A stretch of 64,000 nt of DNA from Ruminococcus sp. Phil15 (GCA_001940995.1 MSHC01000020.1:5573-69572), one strand, 5' to 3'. Shown: positions 43,599 to 52,963, counted from the first letter of the stretch. Translations and numbers: made by a program. The notes: generated by a model not told the origin, from the letters alone.

Positions 43599-44186
43599 AT
43601 GGCACTGAGCGAAAAGGACAGACTCGTATACGACTATATCAAAAACAGGATTGAAAACGGATATGCTCCCACCGTAAGAGAAATCTGCGCAGAGCTTGGC
43701 TTTAAGTCAACCTCCACCGCATTCCGCTCGATAAATTCCCTCACAGAGCAGGGCTATCTCGAAAAGGGAGAAAACCGCAACCGTGCAATAAAGCTTGCAG
43801 GAAGCGCAAAAACCGTGACAGTTCCGCTTGTCGGCACCGTTACGGCAGGCATACCGATTACCGCCGTCGAGGAGGTAACCGACTACATAAGCTTCCGCAC
43901 GGACAAGCACTTTTCAGGCAAGCTGTTCGCACTCAGAGTAAGGGGCGACAGTATGATAAACGCCGCAATTTTAGACGGCGATATCGTAATAGCGGAGCAA
44001 AGGGCTGTTGCGGAAAACGGCGAGATAGTCGTAGCGCTCGTCGACGGAGAAAGCGCGACTGTGAAACGCTTTTATAAGGAGAGGGGACATTTCCGCCTCC
44101 AGCCTGAAAACGACACTATGGCGCCGATTATCGCAGACGAGGTTTCTATCCTCGGCAGAGTGGTCGCAGTTATAAGATATTATTGA
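43599..44186 (+). CDS. lexA: LexA repressor
   Basis: LexA represses DNA damage (SOS) genes until it self-cleaves in the presence of active RecA. The 195-residue protein has an N-terminal winged helix (APTVREICAELGFKSTSTAF), the cleavage site Ala83-Gly84 in GTVTAGIP, and the Ser118 (GDSMI) and Lys156 (ATVKRF) catalytic dyad. It starts 3 bp after murC, in a unit that continues with darA, holB and ricT. An upstream LexA-like box suggests autoregulation through the murC promoter. Confidence 0.97.
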   Translation: MALSEKDRLVYDYIKNRIENGYAPTVREICAELGFKSTSTAFRSINSLTEQGYLEKGENRNRAIKLAGSAKTVTVPLVGTVTAGIPITAVEEVTDYISFRTDKHFSGKLFALRVRGDSMINAAILDGDIVIAEQRAVAENGEIVVALVDGESATVKRFYKERGHFRLQPENDTMAPIIADEVSILGRVVAVIRYY

Positions 44187-44251
44187 TTTTTGAGAGATAT
44201 TGTGATACAATATCTACAACGTTCAAAAATTACTGAAAGGAATTGTTTTAT

Positions 44252-44575
44252 ATGAAGCTTATGTTTGCAGTCGTAAATAAGGACGATAACCACGCAGTTT
44301 CTGCCGCTATAACAAAGGCAGGTTACAGAGCAACAAAGCTGTCCTCCTCCGGCGGTTTTCTCTCAGCAGGAAACACAACGTTTATGATTGCCTGCGAGGA
44401 CGATAAGGTTAACGATATAATCGAGGTTATAAGGAAGCACTCACGTCAGAGAAAACAGCTTGTGCCGGCTGAGCTGACAGTAGGTACGCCGCTGAACGAA
44501 AGCGGCCCGGTTGAGGTTTCTGTCGGGGGAGCTACAATCTTCATCACAGACCTCGAGCGCATGGAAAGAGTATAA
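44252..44575 (+). CDS. darA: Cyclic di-AMP receptor DarA (PII-like)
   Basis: The 107-residue protein belongs to the DarA/YaaQ family, trimeric PII-like proteins that bind cyclic di-AMP. The family motif KLSSSGGFLSAGNTTFMI is clear. Their downstream targets are not well known. The open frame begins at a TTG three codons earlier, but the ATG at 44252 gives the normal N-terminus (MKLMFAVVNKDD). It lies between lexA and holB, the usual Firmicute neighbour of DNA polymerase III delta prime. Confidence 0.93.
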   Translation: MKLMFAVVNKDDNHAVSAAITKAGYRATKLSSSGGFLSAGNTTFMIACEDDKVNDIIEVIRKHSRQRKQLVPAELTVGTPLNESGPVEVSVGGATIFITDLERMERV

Positions 44576-44580
44576 TAGCC

Positions 44581-45570
44581 TTGAAAAGCTTTGAAATTGT
44601 GGGCAATAAAAACGCCCTGAACGCAGTTTCGTCAATGATAGATGCCGGGAGGATTCCCCACGGCGTCGTGATCTGCGGCAAAAGCGGACTTGGCAAGAAA
44701 ACGCTTGCGCTGTATATAGCAGGAAAGCTCCTATGCGAGCAGGAAAACGCACCCTGCGGAAAATGCAGGACCTGTAAAATGCTGCTCGGCGGAGGACACC
44801 CCGACTTCATAAGGGTCGCCCCGTCGCTCAAAAGCGGCGCATATAAGCTTGAAGAGGACCTGCGTGGAGTGGTTTCCGACGCATATATAGCGCCGAGCGA
44901 GGGAAAATATAAGGTCTATCTTATTGCGGATATGGACAAAACGCCGCAAGGCTCGCAGAATGCTCTGCTGAAGCTTATCGAAGAACCGCCCGACCATACG
45001 GTTGTTATCCTCACAGCTTCGGCGAAGGAGTATTTTCTCCCTACCGTGCTGTCAAGAGTAATTACCCTCGGCGTTTCACCCGTTTCAAAAGACGAGTGCA
45101 GGGAGTATCTTACAAAAAGCTGCGGCAGGAGCGGGGACGAGATAGAAAGCGCCATTACGGCAATGGGCGGAAACATCGGAGCCTGCCTTAGCTTTATGGA
45201 CAGCAAAACTCTCCCCAAAGCGGTAGGCGTAGCAAGAGATATAGCGCTCTGCGTTTCGGCAAAATCCGAGTACGATATACTTATGCAGTTCTGGAGGCTT
45301 CAGGGCAATAAGGAGCTTGCGCTTCTGTGCCTGTCACTGCTGTCGGAAATATTCCGTGACGCAGTAATGCTCAGAATGGGAATGGGTAAGGATAGTCTTA
45401 TAGGGTGTGCAAACGACGCCTCTGCGGAGCTTGCGAAAAAGCTTTCGGACACAAGGCTCAGCCAGCTCTGTGAAATTCCCGAAAAATATACAGCCTCAAT
45501 TATTGGTAACTCAAACCTGACGCTGTGCCTTAATGCCGTTGTCGCAGACATAATGGAGCGCATAGGCTAA
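44581..45570 (+). CDS. holB: DNA polymerase III subunit delta prime
   Basis: HolB is a subunit of the clamp loader that places the sliding clamp on DNA. The 329-residue protein has a clamp-loader AAA+ domain with a P-loop GKSGLGKKTLAL and a Zn-binding stretch CGKCRTCK. The frame starts at TTG at 44581, a few bases past darA; no clearer start with a good Shine-Dalgarno site was found, so the N-terminus is uncertain. It is followed by ricT. Confidence 0.9.
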   Translation: MKSFEIVGNKNALNAVSSMIDAGRIPHGVVICGKSGLGKKTLALYIAGKLLCEQENAPCGKCRTCKMLLGGGHPDFIRVAPSLKSGAYKLEEDLRGVVSDAYIAPSEGKYKVYLIADMDKTPQGSQNALLKLIEEPPDHTVVILTASAKEYFLPTVLSRVITLGVSPVSKDECREYLTKSCGRSGDEIESAITAMGGNIGACLSFMDSKTLPKAVGVARDIALCVSAKSEYDILMQFWRLQGNKELALLCLSLLSEIFRDAVMLRMGMGKDSLIGCANDASAELAKKLSDTRLSQLCEIPEKYTASIIGNSNLTLCLNAVVADIMERIG

Positions 45571-45603
45571 GGGTCAGACAACCTGAAAGGAAAGTGAAAT
45601 AGC

Positions 45604-46464
45604 TTGACCGAGATTATCGGAGTTCGTTTTAAAAAGGTGGGAAAGGTCTATTACTTCTCTCCCGCAGGAAAAAAGGTAAAGGTGGGAGACAGCGTTATCG
45701 TTGAAACCGCTAAGGGAGTAGAGTGCGGAGAGGTCGTCTTAGGCTCAAAGGAGATAGACGAAAAGGAGTTTCCCGCACAGCTCAAGCCTATTATGCGTGT
45801 CGCAACGCCGCAGGATTTTAAGACGGTAGAAAACAATAAGATAAAGGAAAAGGAAGCCTTTAAGATCTGCGAGGAGAAAATTGCAAAGCACAAGCTCTCA
45901 ATGAACCTCGTTGACGTTGAGTCTACCTTTGATAATAATAAGCTCCTGTTTTACTTCACGGCAGAAAACAGAGTCGATTTCAGAGAGCTGGTAAAGGATC
46001 TGGCGTCCGTTTTCAGAACGAGAATCGAGCTTAGGCAGATAGGCGTCCGTGACGAGGCGAAAATGCTCGGCGGAATAGGAAGCTGCGGTCAGCCGTACTG
46101 CTGTTCAAGATTTTTGGGCGAGTTCCAGCCGGTGTCAATCAAAATGGCAAAGGAGCAGGGCTTGTCGCTCAATCCTACAAAGATTTCGGGCGCCTGCGGC
46201 AGGCTTATGTGCTGCCTTAAATATGAGCAGGACGCCTACACAGAGCTTTTAAAGACCACTCCGAAATGCGGTGCGATAGTTAAAACCGCAGAGGGAAAGG
46301 GCGTAGTGGAGGATTCAAATCTCCTTACGGGCAAGCTCCGTGTAAAGCTTGAAAGTGACGCAGTCGTGACTGTCGATAAAAAGGACGTAGAGGTCATCAG
46401 GGACGGCGTTGTAAGAGTCAATAAGGACGAGCTTAAAGCGCTCAAAAATCTCGAGGAGAAGTAG
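45604..46464 (+). CDS. ricT: PSP1-domain protein RicT (YaaT)
   Basis: RicT (YaaT) in Bacillus is part of the Y-complex (RicA, RicF, RicT) that acts with RNase Y in mRNA maturation and affects sporulation and competence. The 286-residue protein has the PSP1 domain with the cysteine-rich segments GSCGQPYCCSRFL and GACGRLMCCLKYE, typical of this family. The start is TTG with AAAGGA 12 nt ahead. It lies downstream of holB, a conserved neighbour. Confidence 0.93.
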   Translation: MTEIIGVRFKKVGKVYYFSPAGKKVKVGDSVIVETAKGVECGEVVLGSKEIDEKEFPAQLKPIMRVATPQDFKTVENNKIKEKEAFKICEEKIAKHKLSMNLVDVESTFDNNKLLFYFTAENRVDFRELVKDLASVFRTRIELRQIGVRDEAKMLGGIGSCGQPYCCSRFLGEFQPVSIKMAKEQGLSLNPTKISGACGRLMCCLKYEQDAYTELLKTTPKCGAIVKTAEGKGVVEDSNLLTGKLRVKLESDAVVTVDKKDVEVIRDGVVRVNKDELKALKNLEEK

Positions 46465-46555
46465 CGTGAACAATTACTCAGCCTCAATTTACAAGTAACC
46501 TGTTTACGCTTTAGATTCAACTGCGTCGCCGCAGGGCGGCGGAATGGAGGTTAGT

Positions 46556-47197
46556 ATGCCGTCAGCGCCTATTCATTTAAAAGTAGCGTCGGGCATAGCA
46601 CAAAGGCTCGGCGTTTCAGACGTTCCGCAGTTTTTGCTCGGCTCTGTCGCACCCGACAGCGTGAATTTAAACGGATTTGCGCCAAAGGAACTGCGTTATG
46701 AAGCGCATTTCCGTGACACAGACCTTGCGGTGTGGAAAGAGAATGTCAAAACGCTCTGCGGCGAGCTTCTGAAAAACGGCTGTAACACCAATTTTGTAAA
46801 GGGCATCGCAGTGCATCTCCTTACGGATATATTCTGGGACGAGCTTATCCAGCCGCAGATTTTTGCCGTGCTGAGCGTTTCGCTTAAAGCAAACGGAACG
46901 CTTACCGAGGATACTCTGAGACAGGCGAAGTGGCAGGAGCTTTACCGCTATAACAACCTCGTGAAGAACGAGGCGTGGTACGGCGATGCTCTTAAAGCCC
47001 TATCTTCCGCACAGACCTGCGACTACCGCAATATCGGCAAAGAGCTTATGAACGACTACAAAACCTACCTTGCGGCCGACTACTCCGACAAACGGCAGGA
47101 CGGCGAGCCTGTCGTAATTTGTGAGAGTATGATAGACGATGTGGCAGAGGCGGTAGCAGAGTATGTGGAGAATATGCGAGAGGAATTTGGAATATGA
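46556..47197 (+). CDS. Zinc-dependent phospholipase C-like protein
   Basis: The 213-residue protein starts PSAPIHLKVASGIAQRLG and contains FLLGSVAPDSV and FVKGIAVHLLTDIFWDE, a His/Asp pattern like that of the zinc-dependent phospholipase C family. No signal peptide is seen, so it is likely cytoplasmic, and its substrate is unknown. The ATG at 46556 has GGAGG 5 nt upstream; another in-frame ATG 12 bp before overlaps that site. It overlaps the next gene by 4 bp (ATGA). Confidence 0.7.
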   Translation: MPSAPIHLKVASGIAQRLGVSDVPQFLLGSVAPDSVNLNGFAPKELRYEAHFRDTDLAVWKENVKTLCGELLKNGCNTNFVKGIAVHLLTDIFWDELIQPQIFAVLSVSLKANGTLTEDTLRQAKWQELYRYNNLVKNEAWYGDALKALSSAQTCDYRNIGKELMNDYKTYLAADYSDKRQDGEPVVICESMIDDVAEAVAEYVENMREEFGI

Positions 47198-47655
47198 CAA
47201 ACATCGAAAAGCTTTGGGAGCTTGTAAAAAACGCAGAATTTGTCGAGCTTGGATTTGTCAGCGAGGGCGGTACGCCGAATATCCGAAAGACCTTTATTCA
47301 GCGTGAGTACAGGAGTCTTGACAGGCATTTTATTTCAACGAACACGTCCTCTTTTCACATAGGACAGCTTGCAAAGAACGGCCGTGCCTGCCTCTATTAC
47401 AGTGACGAGAAGGCGTTTGAGGCGGTCTGCTTCTACGGCGGGACTGTGATACACCACGAGCGGGAATACAAGGAGTTTTTCTGGCACAGCGGTGATGAAA
47501 GATATTATCCAAAGGGAATAGACGACGAGGACTATTGCATACTTGAATTTCGTGCGGAATACGGCGAGTATTATTATAACGGCGAAAAGCATTCGGTAAC
47601 CGCCGATGATATTAAAAACAGCGGACTCAAAGCCGAACCGTTTCCATATGTTTGA
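47194..47655 (+). CDS. Pyridoxamine 5'-phosphate oxidase-like flavoprotein
   Basis: The 153-residue protein resembles the split-barrel PNPOx-like flavin-binding family: EFVELGFVSEGG, IRKTFIQREYRSLDRHFIST and KNGRACLYYSDE are typical segments. Such proteins bind FMN or related cofactors and act in redox reactions, often with unknown substrates. It overlaps the preceding gene by 4 bp and is probably co-translated with it. Confidence 0.75.
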   Translation: MTNIEKLWELVKNAEFVELGFVSEGGTPNIRKTFIQREYRSLDRHFISTNTSSFHIGQLAKNGRACLYYSDEKAFEAVCFYGGTVIHHEREYKEFFWHSGDERYYPKGIDDEDYCILEFRAEYGEYYYNGEKHSVTADDIKNSGLKAEPFPYV

Positions 47656-47770
47656 TTTTATGGAGATAGAGGATGTTGTCCATCAACAAAAAGCCGAAAC
47701 GGTTTACAGAGAGCTGATGATACGGCGCATAATCGACGCTGTTAAAGTCTGCACGGAGAAGTATTTATAA
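47648..47770 (+). other. Short open frame of 40 codons, possible gene fragment
   Basis: An ATG at 47648 overlaps the end of the flavoprotein gene and reads through MFDFMEIEDVVHQQKAETV to a stop at 47768-47770. No Shine-Dalgarno site precedes it and no family was recognised. It may be the remnant of a deleted gene. From 47771 to 47933 I see no supported gene. Confidence 0.3.
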
Positions 47771-47933
47771 CAGGCGCAGACCATGGGAGCGATTATGTGG
47801 GTATGAATGGGATGGTTGAAAGACAAGGAGCGAGAACATGAAACCAAACTTGTTCCCATCTCCGGCAATCTAAAAAAGCAAACAACCTATAGAATGTACC
47901 GGATGATATGAGTGCGTTTGCATGACTGAAAAT

Positions 47934-47973
47934 AAAAATGGATAGGGCACTATGCTCCTATCCATTTTTGCTA
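47934..47973. terminator. Bidirectional terminator
   Basis: A 13-bp perfect stem AAAAATGGATAGG/CCTATCCATTTTT (47934-47946 with 47957-47969) carries T-runs on both strands. It lies 115 bp beyond the stop of the 907-residue protein and would also stop transcription from the left. Confidence 0.85.
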
Positions 47974-48084
47974 TAGAATTGTGGCTCAAACACCATACCG
48001 CCTGAGTATTTCTAACGGCATCAAGTTTTCTATTAAACCGTACTTTATCTTTTACCGCCTCACTGCTCATACTCCATATAAGCT

Positions 48085-50796
48085 TTATCTGTCCCCTAAC
48101 TGCTCATAAGAGATTTTCAGCGTCATTTGCTCTTCGGGCAAAGAAACGCCCTTACTGCGGGTTATTGCATGCTTATCCTCAGCCGAAAAGCCGATAGTTT
48201 CCCCGTCTAAAAGCTCCACGTCCTCATTCAGCACATAAGACACAATATCAGCTAAAAAGTCCCTCAGCTCCTCCGGCTGGGCGTCGGCGTTCAGCACCTC
48301 CATTTCGTCCTTGCCGAACACGTCCATTCCGTAGGTGTGGGCGTTCATACCGCCCTCGCTCCGATACAGACCGAACCAAATCCAGTTAAAGATAGGAAGC
48401 TCGTCCTCCTTCATCATATCGGCAAAGCCCTCATAGAATCGAGGCTCAAATACTACGCCGCTTGTATAAATACCGCTTGCGTATTTCTGTCGGCAGCAGG
48501 CGGCTACCATCTTGGTGTAGAGCTTGCCCCGCTCCAACAGGTTTTGCTCCTTGCCCATAACTGCAACCATGATATGTGCGCAGTGCTGCTTTGCCGCTTC
48601 TACTGCGCCTTGCCACATATAGTTGTTTTCTGCGTTTATCTCTGCTTCGCCATTTGGAATAGGATAGTTCATCAGGCTGACAGCGGCAAGCATATCGCCA
48701 ACTTCAAATACCAAAGTGTCGTCTTTGCCGTCCTCGTCGTCCTCCACAGTAATTTCCCACTTCTCTTTCATATCCCGAATAAACTGCTTCTTGTCCCATT
48801 TTCCTTTGGACAGCAGAACAAAACCCGTAAAAGCGCCCTTGCGGTCAGACCTTGCTTCTGCGTCCTCCGATTTTTCTTTGTTTCTGTCGGCAAATTCTTT
48901 TTTACATTCATTTATTACTTCAAGAGCGTTTTCATCTTCGGGGTCAAGCTCCGCCCAGCGCTGTGCATAAGGGATAGCCTTCTCCTCCTGCCCATACAAA
49001 TACTGATAGGCATACGCCATGCGCATATTCCATTCCGCCTTGTCCTTGCCCTCTTCCCGAACGTTCTCCAACACCTCAACGGCTCTGTTAAGCGCTTTGT
49101 CGCCTTTATGCATGGGAGTTCCCTCGTTACGGTCGCCGATGATTGCGTAATTCTCCAATGCTCTTGCCATAGCATAGGCCGCCCGATAGTCCCACAAATC
49201 GGGGCTGATTGTCTCCAAGGCTTTAATGGACAATGTGTATTCGTCCTCATCGTTCCACTGCTCAATTTGCCGATAAAAATCCTCGGCGTTTTCGGGCTTG
49301 TAGGGAATGCAATCCAAATCGTCGGGCAATTTCGTTTCCTTTTTAAGCGGTATCGTCGTCGCATCACGCCGAAATACATGAAAATTTGCCCAAGGCAGGT
49401 CGGTATCGTCAAAGAAACACTGCGCCGTATCGAGGACAGCTTTCAAATCCCAGGCAATAAAGTCCACATAGCCATAATAAATACCGGTAGCTCCGCCGAT
49501 AAGAGTAACAGCGTCCCCGCATTCTTCGGAAAGCGCCGCTTCCAATTTATCACGGAAGTCAAAAATCTGCTGACTGCGGTCATCACCCGTAAATCCGTCC
49601 AAAGGATAGCAAAAGAACCCTGCCGCAGCGCCGTCGGCGTGAAGCATATCCATATTGTAGCCGTCGCCGCTCAGATAGTCGTTAATGATAGGCACACAAT
49701 TGGTAGAACCCGCTATCACGTCCATTCGCCAATCCGCTTCCGGGTTCTCGTCGGGTTTACAACTATAGCCGGTATAACTCTCCAAAAAAGCCTCAGCGTC
49801 AACCGAAAGCTCCATTCCCATATCCTTAAGCTTTTCGGGAAGCTCGGACAACAGAACGGACGGTTCGTCCTTCGGAGCGTCAAGCACATCGAAGGAATCT
49901 ACATACTTCATATGGGGAATTTCGCCCAATACACAATCGGTGAGGGTGGTAAGCATCCACCATACCTCACTCTCCTCTTCTTTGGGTAATCTGGAAAGCT
50001 TTTCACAGTAAGCGGAAAGAGCAAGACAATTTTCTTCGGGCTGTTCAATCCAAACCCGCACATCATCGCCGTTAATATCCCAATCGCCAAAGCGCAGACC
50101 GAAGTCGCCCATAGGACGGCGTCCAACTAAAATGCTCCAGTTTTTCAATACCGACTCGGGAGCGTGACTGCGGAAATAAACCAGTTCAAACAGCTTAACT
50201 CTGTCTCCCTCGGGGGTAAGTATCAATTCGTGCTTATCTCCGTTAAAGCCCAGTTCAAATGATACATCGTCAAAGGCAATGCTTAAAATATCGCTGCATT
50301 TCGCTATAAGCTCATCGCCGTGCTTATGCCTCTTGTCCTCGTCCATAAAGCGGCGCAGTTCTGCTTCCTGCTCGGCAAACGCTTTCCATGCCGCTTCTGC
50401 CCGACGGCGGAAGGGCTCTTCAAATAAAGGAAGAGATACGTTCTTTTCGCACCGGTCAATTAACTCCAGTGTGTCCTTGTCTTCGGGAAGAGCCTCCAGC
50501 GCCCGCCTTAAATAATACAGAGCAACGCCCTCCTGGTCAAGGTAAAAATACGAATACCCCATACGGAAGTTCCAATAATAGTCGCCTTTAAAATATTCCT
50601 CATGCGGTTTAAGCAAAGCGATCGCTTTTTTCAGCAGTTCCCTGTCACCGGGGGCGGCGATGTTGTTATACGCACGGGCAAGCTCGCTGTCCGTTTCGGG
50701 AGTGCGTTCCTCTTCGGACATTACCTTCAATGCGTCAACAATCTTTTGATATTCGCCATTTTCGTGCCAAATTTGGCATTGCTGTAAAACGTCCAT
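48085..50796 (-). CDS. Large TPR protein with C-terminal DUF4261 domain
   Basis: This 903-residue cytoplasmic protein has two TPR-like blocks (about residues 5-125 and 535-645), a mixed domain between them, and a C-terminal DUF4261 domain from about residue 655 (AFTGFVLLSKGKWD, then EVGDMLAAVSLMNYPIP and NNYMWQGAVEAAK). No enzymatic motif is clear. TPRs suggest binding of another protein. The open frame starts four codons earlier at 50808, but that ATG overlaps the Shine-Dalgarno region, so 50796 is preferred. It lies alone in a region with gene remnants on both sides, which suggests an acquired gene. Function is unknown. Confidence 0.7.
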   Translation of the reverse strand: MDVLQQCQIWHENGEYQKIVDALKVMSEEERTPETDSELARAYNNIAAPGDRELLKKAIALLKPHEEYFKGDYYWNFRMGYSYFYLDQEGVALYYLRRALEALPEDKDTLELIDRCEKNVSLPLFEEPFRRRAEAAWKAFAEQEAELRRFMDEDKRHKHGDELIAKCSDILSIAFDDVSFELGFNGDKHELILTPEGDRVKLFELVYFRSHAPESVLKNWSILVGRRPMGDFGLRFGDWDINGDDVRVWIEQPEENCLALSAYCEKLSRLPKEEESEVWWMLTTLTDCVLGEIPHMKYVDSFDVLDAPKDEPSVLLSELPEKLKDMGMELSVDAEAFLESYTGYSCKPDENPEADWRMDVIAGSTNCVPIINDYLSGDGYNMDMLHADGAAAGFFCYPLDGFTGDDRSQQIFDFRDKLEAALSEECGDAVTLIGGATGIYYGYVDFIAWDLKAVLDTAQCFFDDTDLPWANFHVFRRDATTIPLKKETKLPDDLDCIPYKPENAEDFYRQIEQWNDEDEYTLSIKALETISPDLWDYRAAYAMARALENYAIIGDRNEGTPMHKGDKALNRAVEVLENVREEGKDKAEWNMRMAYAYQYLYGQEEKAIPYAQRWAELDPEDENALEVINECKKEFADRNKEKSEDAEARSDRKGAFTGFVLLSKGKWDKKQFIRDMKEKWEITVEDDEDGKDDTLVFEVGDMLAAVSLMNYPIPNGEAEINAENNYMWQGAVEAAKQHCAHIMVAVMGKEQNLLERGKLYTKMVAACCRQKYASGIYTSGVVFEPRFYEGFADMMKEDELPIFNWIWFGLYRSEGGMNAHTYGMDVFGKDEMEVLNADAQPEELRDFLADIVSYVLNEDVELLDGETIGFSAEDKHAITRSKGVSLPEEQMTLKISYEQLGDR

Positions 50797-51055
50797 TTTT
50801 ATTACCATTCCTTTCCACTTGCTACAGGCGCAAAATAAAACTCACAAGTATTCGTATAACGCAAAAATTTAATGATACGATTTTACTTGAGAAATCAAAC
50901 ACACTACAGAGTTTGTAAGGGTAAGTAGACAAAGTTCGATTATCGTTTCTGTAGTATATCCATTATAGCATAAATCCGTACCTTTTGCCTACTTATTGAA
51001 AAATTGTCAGGTATTACAATAACAGCCGGTACCTATTGGACACTTTTAACAAACA

Positions 51056-51532
51056 ACATTTTTGGTGCTTGGCGCTGGTGACGATGCGAAAAGTAAGCGT
51101 GCGGCAGGATGGGCGGTCGGTGAGCCGAATATGATGAATGTCGCTTCAACACGGACAAAGCAGGAATTTTATATCATCGGAGACCGCAGTCTGTACAAAA
51201 GTCTGAGAAGCACGGCCGTTGATGTTACAAACGACGTAATCTGCGAATATAAAGAAGAGCATCCCGAACTGGCGAAGGACGAAACAGCTGTCAAGCAGCG
51301 TAAAACGGGGGAGATTACCCGTGAGTGCGATGGCAGCAGGACTAAGTATGTCTGTATCAGCTGTGACGACGGCCCTGTGCAATATACCATAAACGAAAGC
51401 CTGTATGCGAAAATCAAGGACGCAGATTTGATTATCCGCAAAGGAAACCATGCGTCGTTTTTCGTAACGCCTCCAACGTCCGTCAACGGGAAAAATGTGT
51501 ACCTGACCGATGAGAATATCACTAAGGCATAG
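51056..51532 (+). pseudogene. C-terminal remnant of a superfamily 1 helicase (Dna2/AAA_12-like)
   Basis: The open frame after a stop at 51047-51049 encodes LVLGAGDDAKSKRAAGW and then PNMMNVASTRTKQEFYIIGD, the conserved helicase motif VI region (NVAxTRAK...IIGD) that ends Dna2-like helicases, followed by a C-terminal tail. The ATPase core, normally hundreds of residues upstream, is absent. A TTG at 51062 is the only nearby start and has no good ribosome site. I read it as the 3' end of a helicase gene truncated by rearrangement. The motif also has Thr in place of the usual Ala. Confidence 0.65.
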
Positions 51533-51576
51533 TGTGCCGTTTCGGAAAATTTCAATACAAGGATAACAAGCCGATT

Positions 51577-51620
51577 AAAGCCTCTCTGTTCCGGTTTGGA
51601 GCAAAGAGGCTTTTTGCCGT
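51577..51620 (+). terminator. Terminator between the helicase remnant and gpr
   Basis: A stem of about 9 bp (AAAGCCTCT with AGAGGCTTT) is followed by TTTTTG on the plus strand, 45 bp after the stop at 51532. It also lies beyond the convergent gpr gene. Confidence 0.75.
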
Positions 51621-51632
51621 TTCGGCTCGTCC

Positions 51633-52463
51633 CTACACCAGAGAAATAATTTCCTCAGCTGTAAGAGAAATGTGAAAGCACAGGTTTACCGACAGGGAAA
51701 TCAGCGACGACAGCCTCCTCGCAAGGCTGTCTATCCCCCTAGGCGTAACAAACATACTCGCAAGGCTCTCCCTCTCGCACAGCACGCCTGCGTCAATTAC
51801 AGTCGGCACTCCGATAGCCACTACAGGTACGCCCAGCGTTTTTTCCGATATCTCCGCCCTCGCATTTTCTACGCCGCTGCCGGGCGATATGCCTGTGTCG
51901 CAAAGCTGAATTGTCCTGCCTAAGTTGTTTTCGTCGGAGCAGGCAAGCGCGTCAACTACCACAACCACGTCAGGGGAAGCGACTCTAACCGCAGATTTTA
52001 TCAGCTCCTGTGCCTCAAATCCCGTCTGACCCATAACGCCGGGGGACATCACCGACAGCTCGCCTAAACCGCCCGTGTCAATTTCCTTTGCAAGCCTCTT
52101 TATGTGCCTCGTCGCCAAAAGCCTGTCAGCAACAAGCGGCCCTATGCTGTCAGGCGTGATGAAGCGGTTTCCGAGTCCTACCGCTAGAGCAGACTCCGCA
52201 TTCGGGCATAGCCGCCGTATCTCAGCGGCAATTACTCCCGCTCGCTCGTAAAGCTGTGACGGAGCGGACTCAAGAGAAAATTCATCGCTTGAAACAGTGA
52301 TATATCTGCCGCACGGCTTCGACAGCTTCTCCGCCGCCGCCTGCGACAAGACCTCCGCCGTGAATATCTCCAGACCGCATTTTTCCGCCGTGTGAGTCCG
52401 TACTCCTTCGGTCGGCTTAAAGGCAAGAATACTCTCTCTCGCAAGGTCTGTGCGTTGTGACAT
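51633..52463 (-). CDS. gpr: Germination protease GPR
   Basis: GPR degrades small acid-soluble spore proteins during germination. The 276-residue protein has the family signatures MSQRTDLARE, VGLGNRFITPDSIGP and VMSPGVMGQTGFEAQE, and VVVVDALA. This is shorter than the typical 320-370 residues of Bacillus and many clostridia. Its presence suggests that the organism or its ancestor forms spores. The ATG is preceded by a GGGG site at long spacing. It is divergent from rpsT, a conserved arrangement in Clostridia. Confidence 0.92.
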   Translation of the reverse strand: MSQRTDLARESILAFKPTEGVRTHTAEKCGLEIFTAEVLSQAAAEKLSKPCGRYITVSSDEFSLESAPSQLYERAGVIAAEIRRLCPNAESALAVGLGNRFITPDSIGPLVADRLLATRHIKRLAKEIDTGGLGELSVMSPGVMGQTGFEAQELIKSAVRVASPDVVVVVDALACSDENNLGRTIQLCDTGISPGSGVENARAEISEKTLGVPVVAIGVPTVIDAGVLCERESLASMFVTPRGIDSLARRLSSLISLSVNLCFHISLTAEEIISLV

Positions 52464-52560
52464 AGTGAAAAAGCCCCTTTCTTAGTAGAGTTACACAATA
52501 GAGCGTGGGATTTTGCACCGAGATTTTTCACAGCAAGCCGCAAAAATTTGCAAAAACCCC

Positions 52561-52589
52561 TTGAAAAACAAAACAGAATGTGGTATTAT
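52561..52589 (+). promoter_or_regulatory. Promoter of rpsT
   Basis: TTGAAA and TATTAT are separated by 17 bp with an extended TG element. The predicted leader is about 104 nt. Confidence 0.75.
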
Positions 52590-52699
52590 ATTTCTTGATG
52601 CTTGTTTAATATGCACTATTGCATCCCCTCTCAGTATGCAATTAGCTTATCCGAATAAGCGTAGAATATTGATAGGAAAAACCAGGGAGGTGTTTTGGA

Positions 52700-52963
52700 A
52701 TGCCAAACATTAAGTCCGCTAAGAAGAGAACGCTCATTAATGCAAAGAAGACGCTCAGAAATAAGATGATTAAGTCTGATCTCAAGACTGCTATCAAGAA
52801 GGCTGACCTCGCAATCAGCGAAAATGCCGACAACAAGGCAGATGCAGTAAAGGTTGCTGTCAAGAAGATCGACATGGCTTGCACAAAGGGAATTCTTCAC
52901 AAGAATACCGCCGCAAGAAGAAAGTCCGGCCTTACAACAAGACTTAACCAGTCCAACAACTAA
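52700..52963 (+). CDS. rpsT: 30S ribosomal protein S20
   Basis: S20 is a small helical protein that binds 16S rRNA early in assembly of the small subunit. The 87-residue product starts [22 protein letters not shown] and is rich in Lys/Ala helices, as usual. An AGGGAGG site precedes the ATG. It is a single-gene unit with its own promoter and terminator, divergent from gpr. Confidence 0.97.
   Translation: MPNIKSAKKRTLINAKKTLRNKMIKSDLKTAIKKADLAISENADNKADAVKVAVKKIDMACTKGILHKNTAARRKSGLTTRLNQSNN

Noticed and set aside
48337..49989. A 550-codon plus-strand open frame antisense to the TPR-DUF4261 gene
   Set aside because: It has no ribosome site, its product is rich in Cys, His, Ile and Val with no known family, and the opposite strand encodes a coherent protein with recognisable domains. 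It is a frame shadow.
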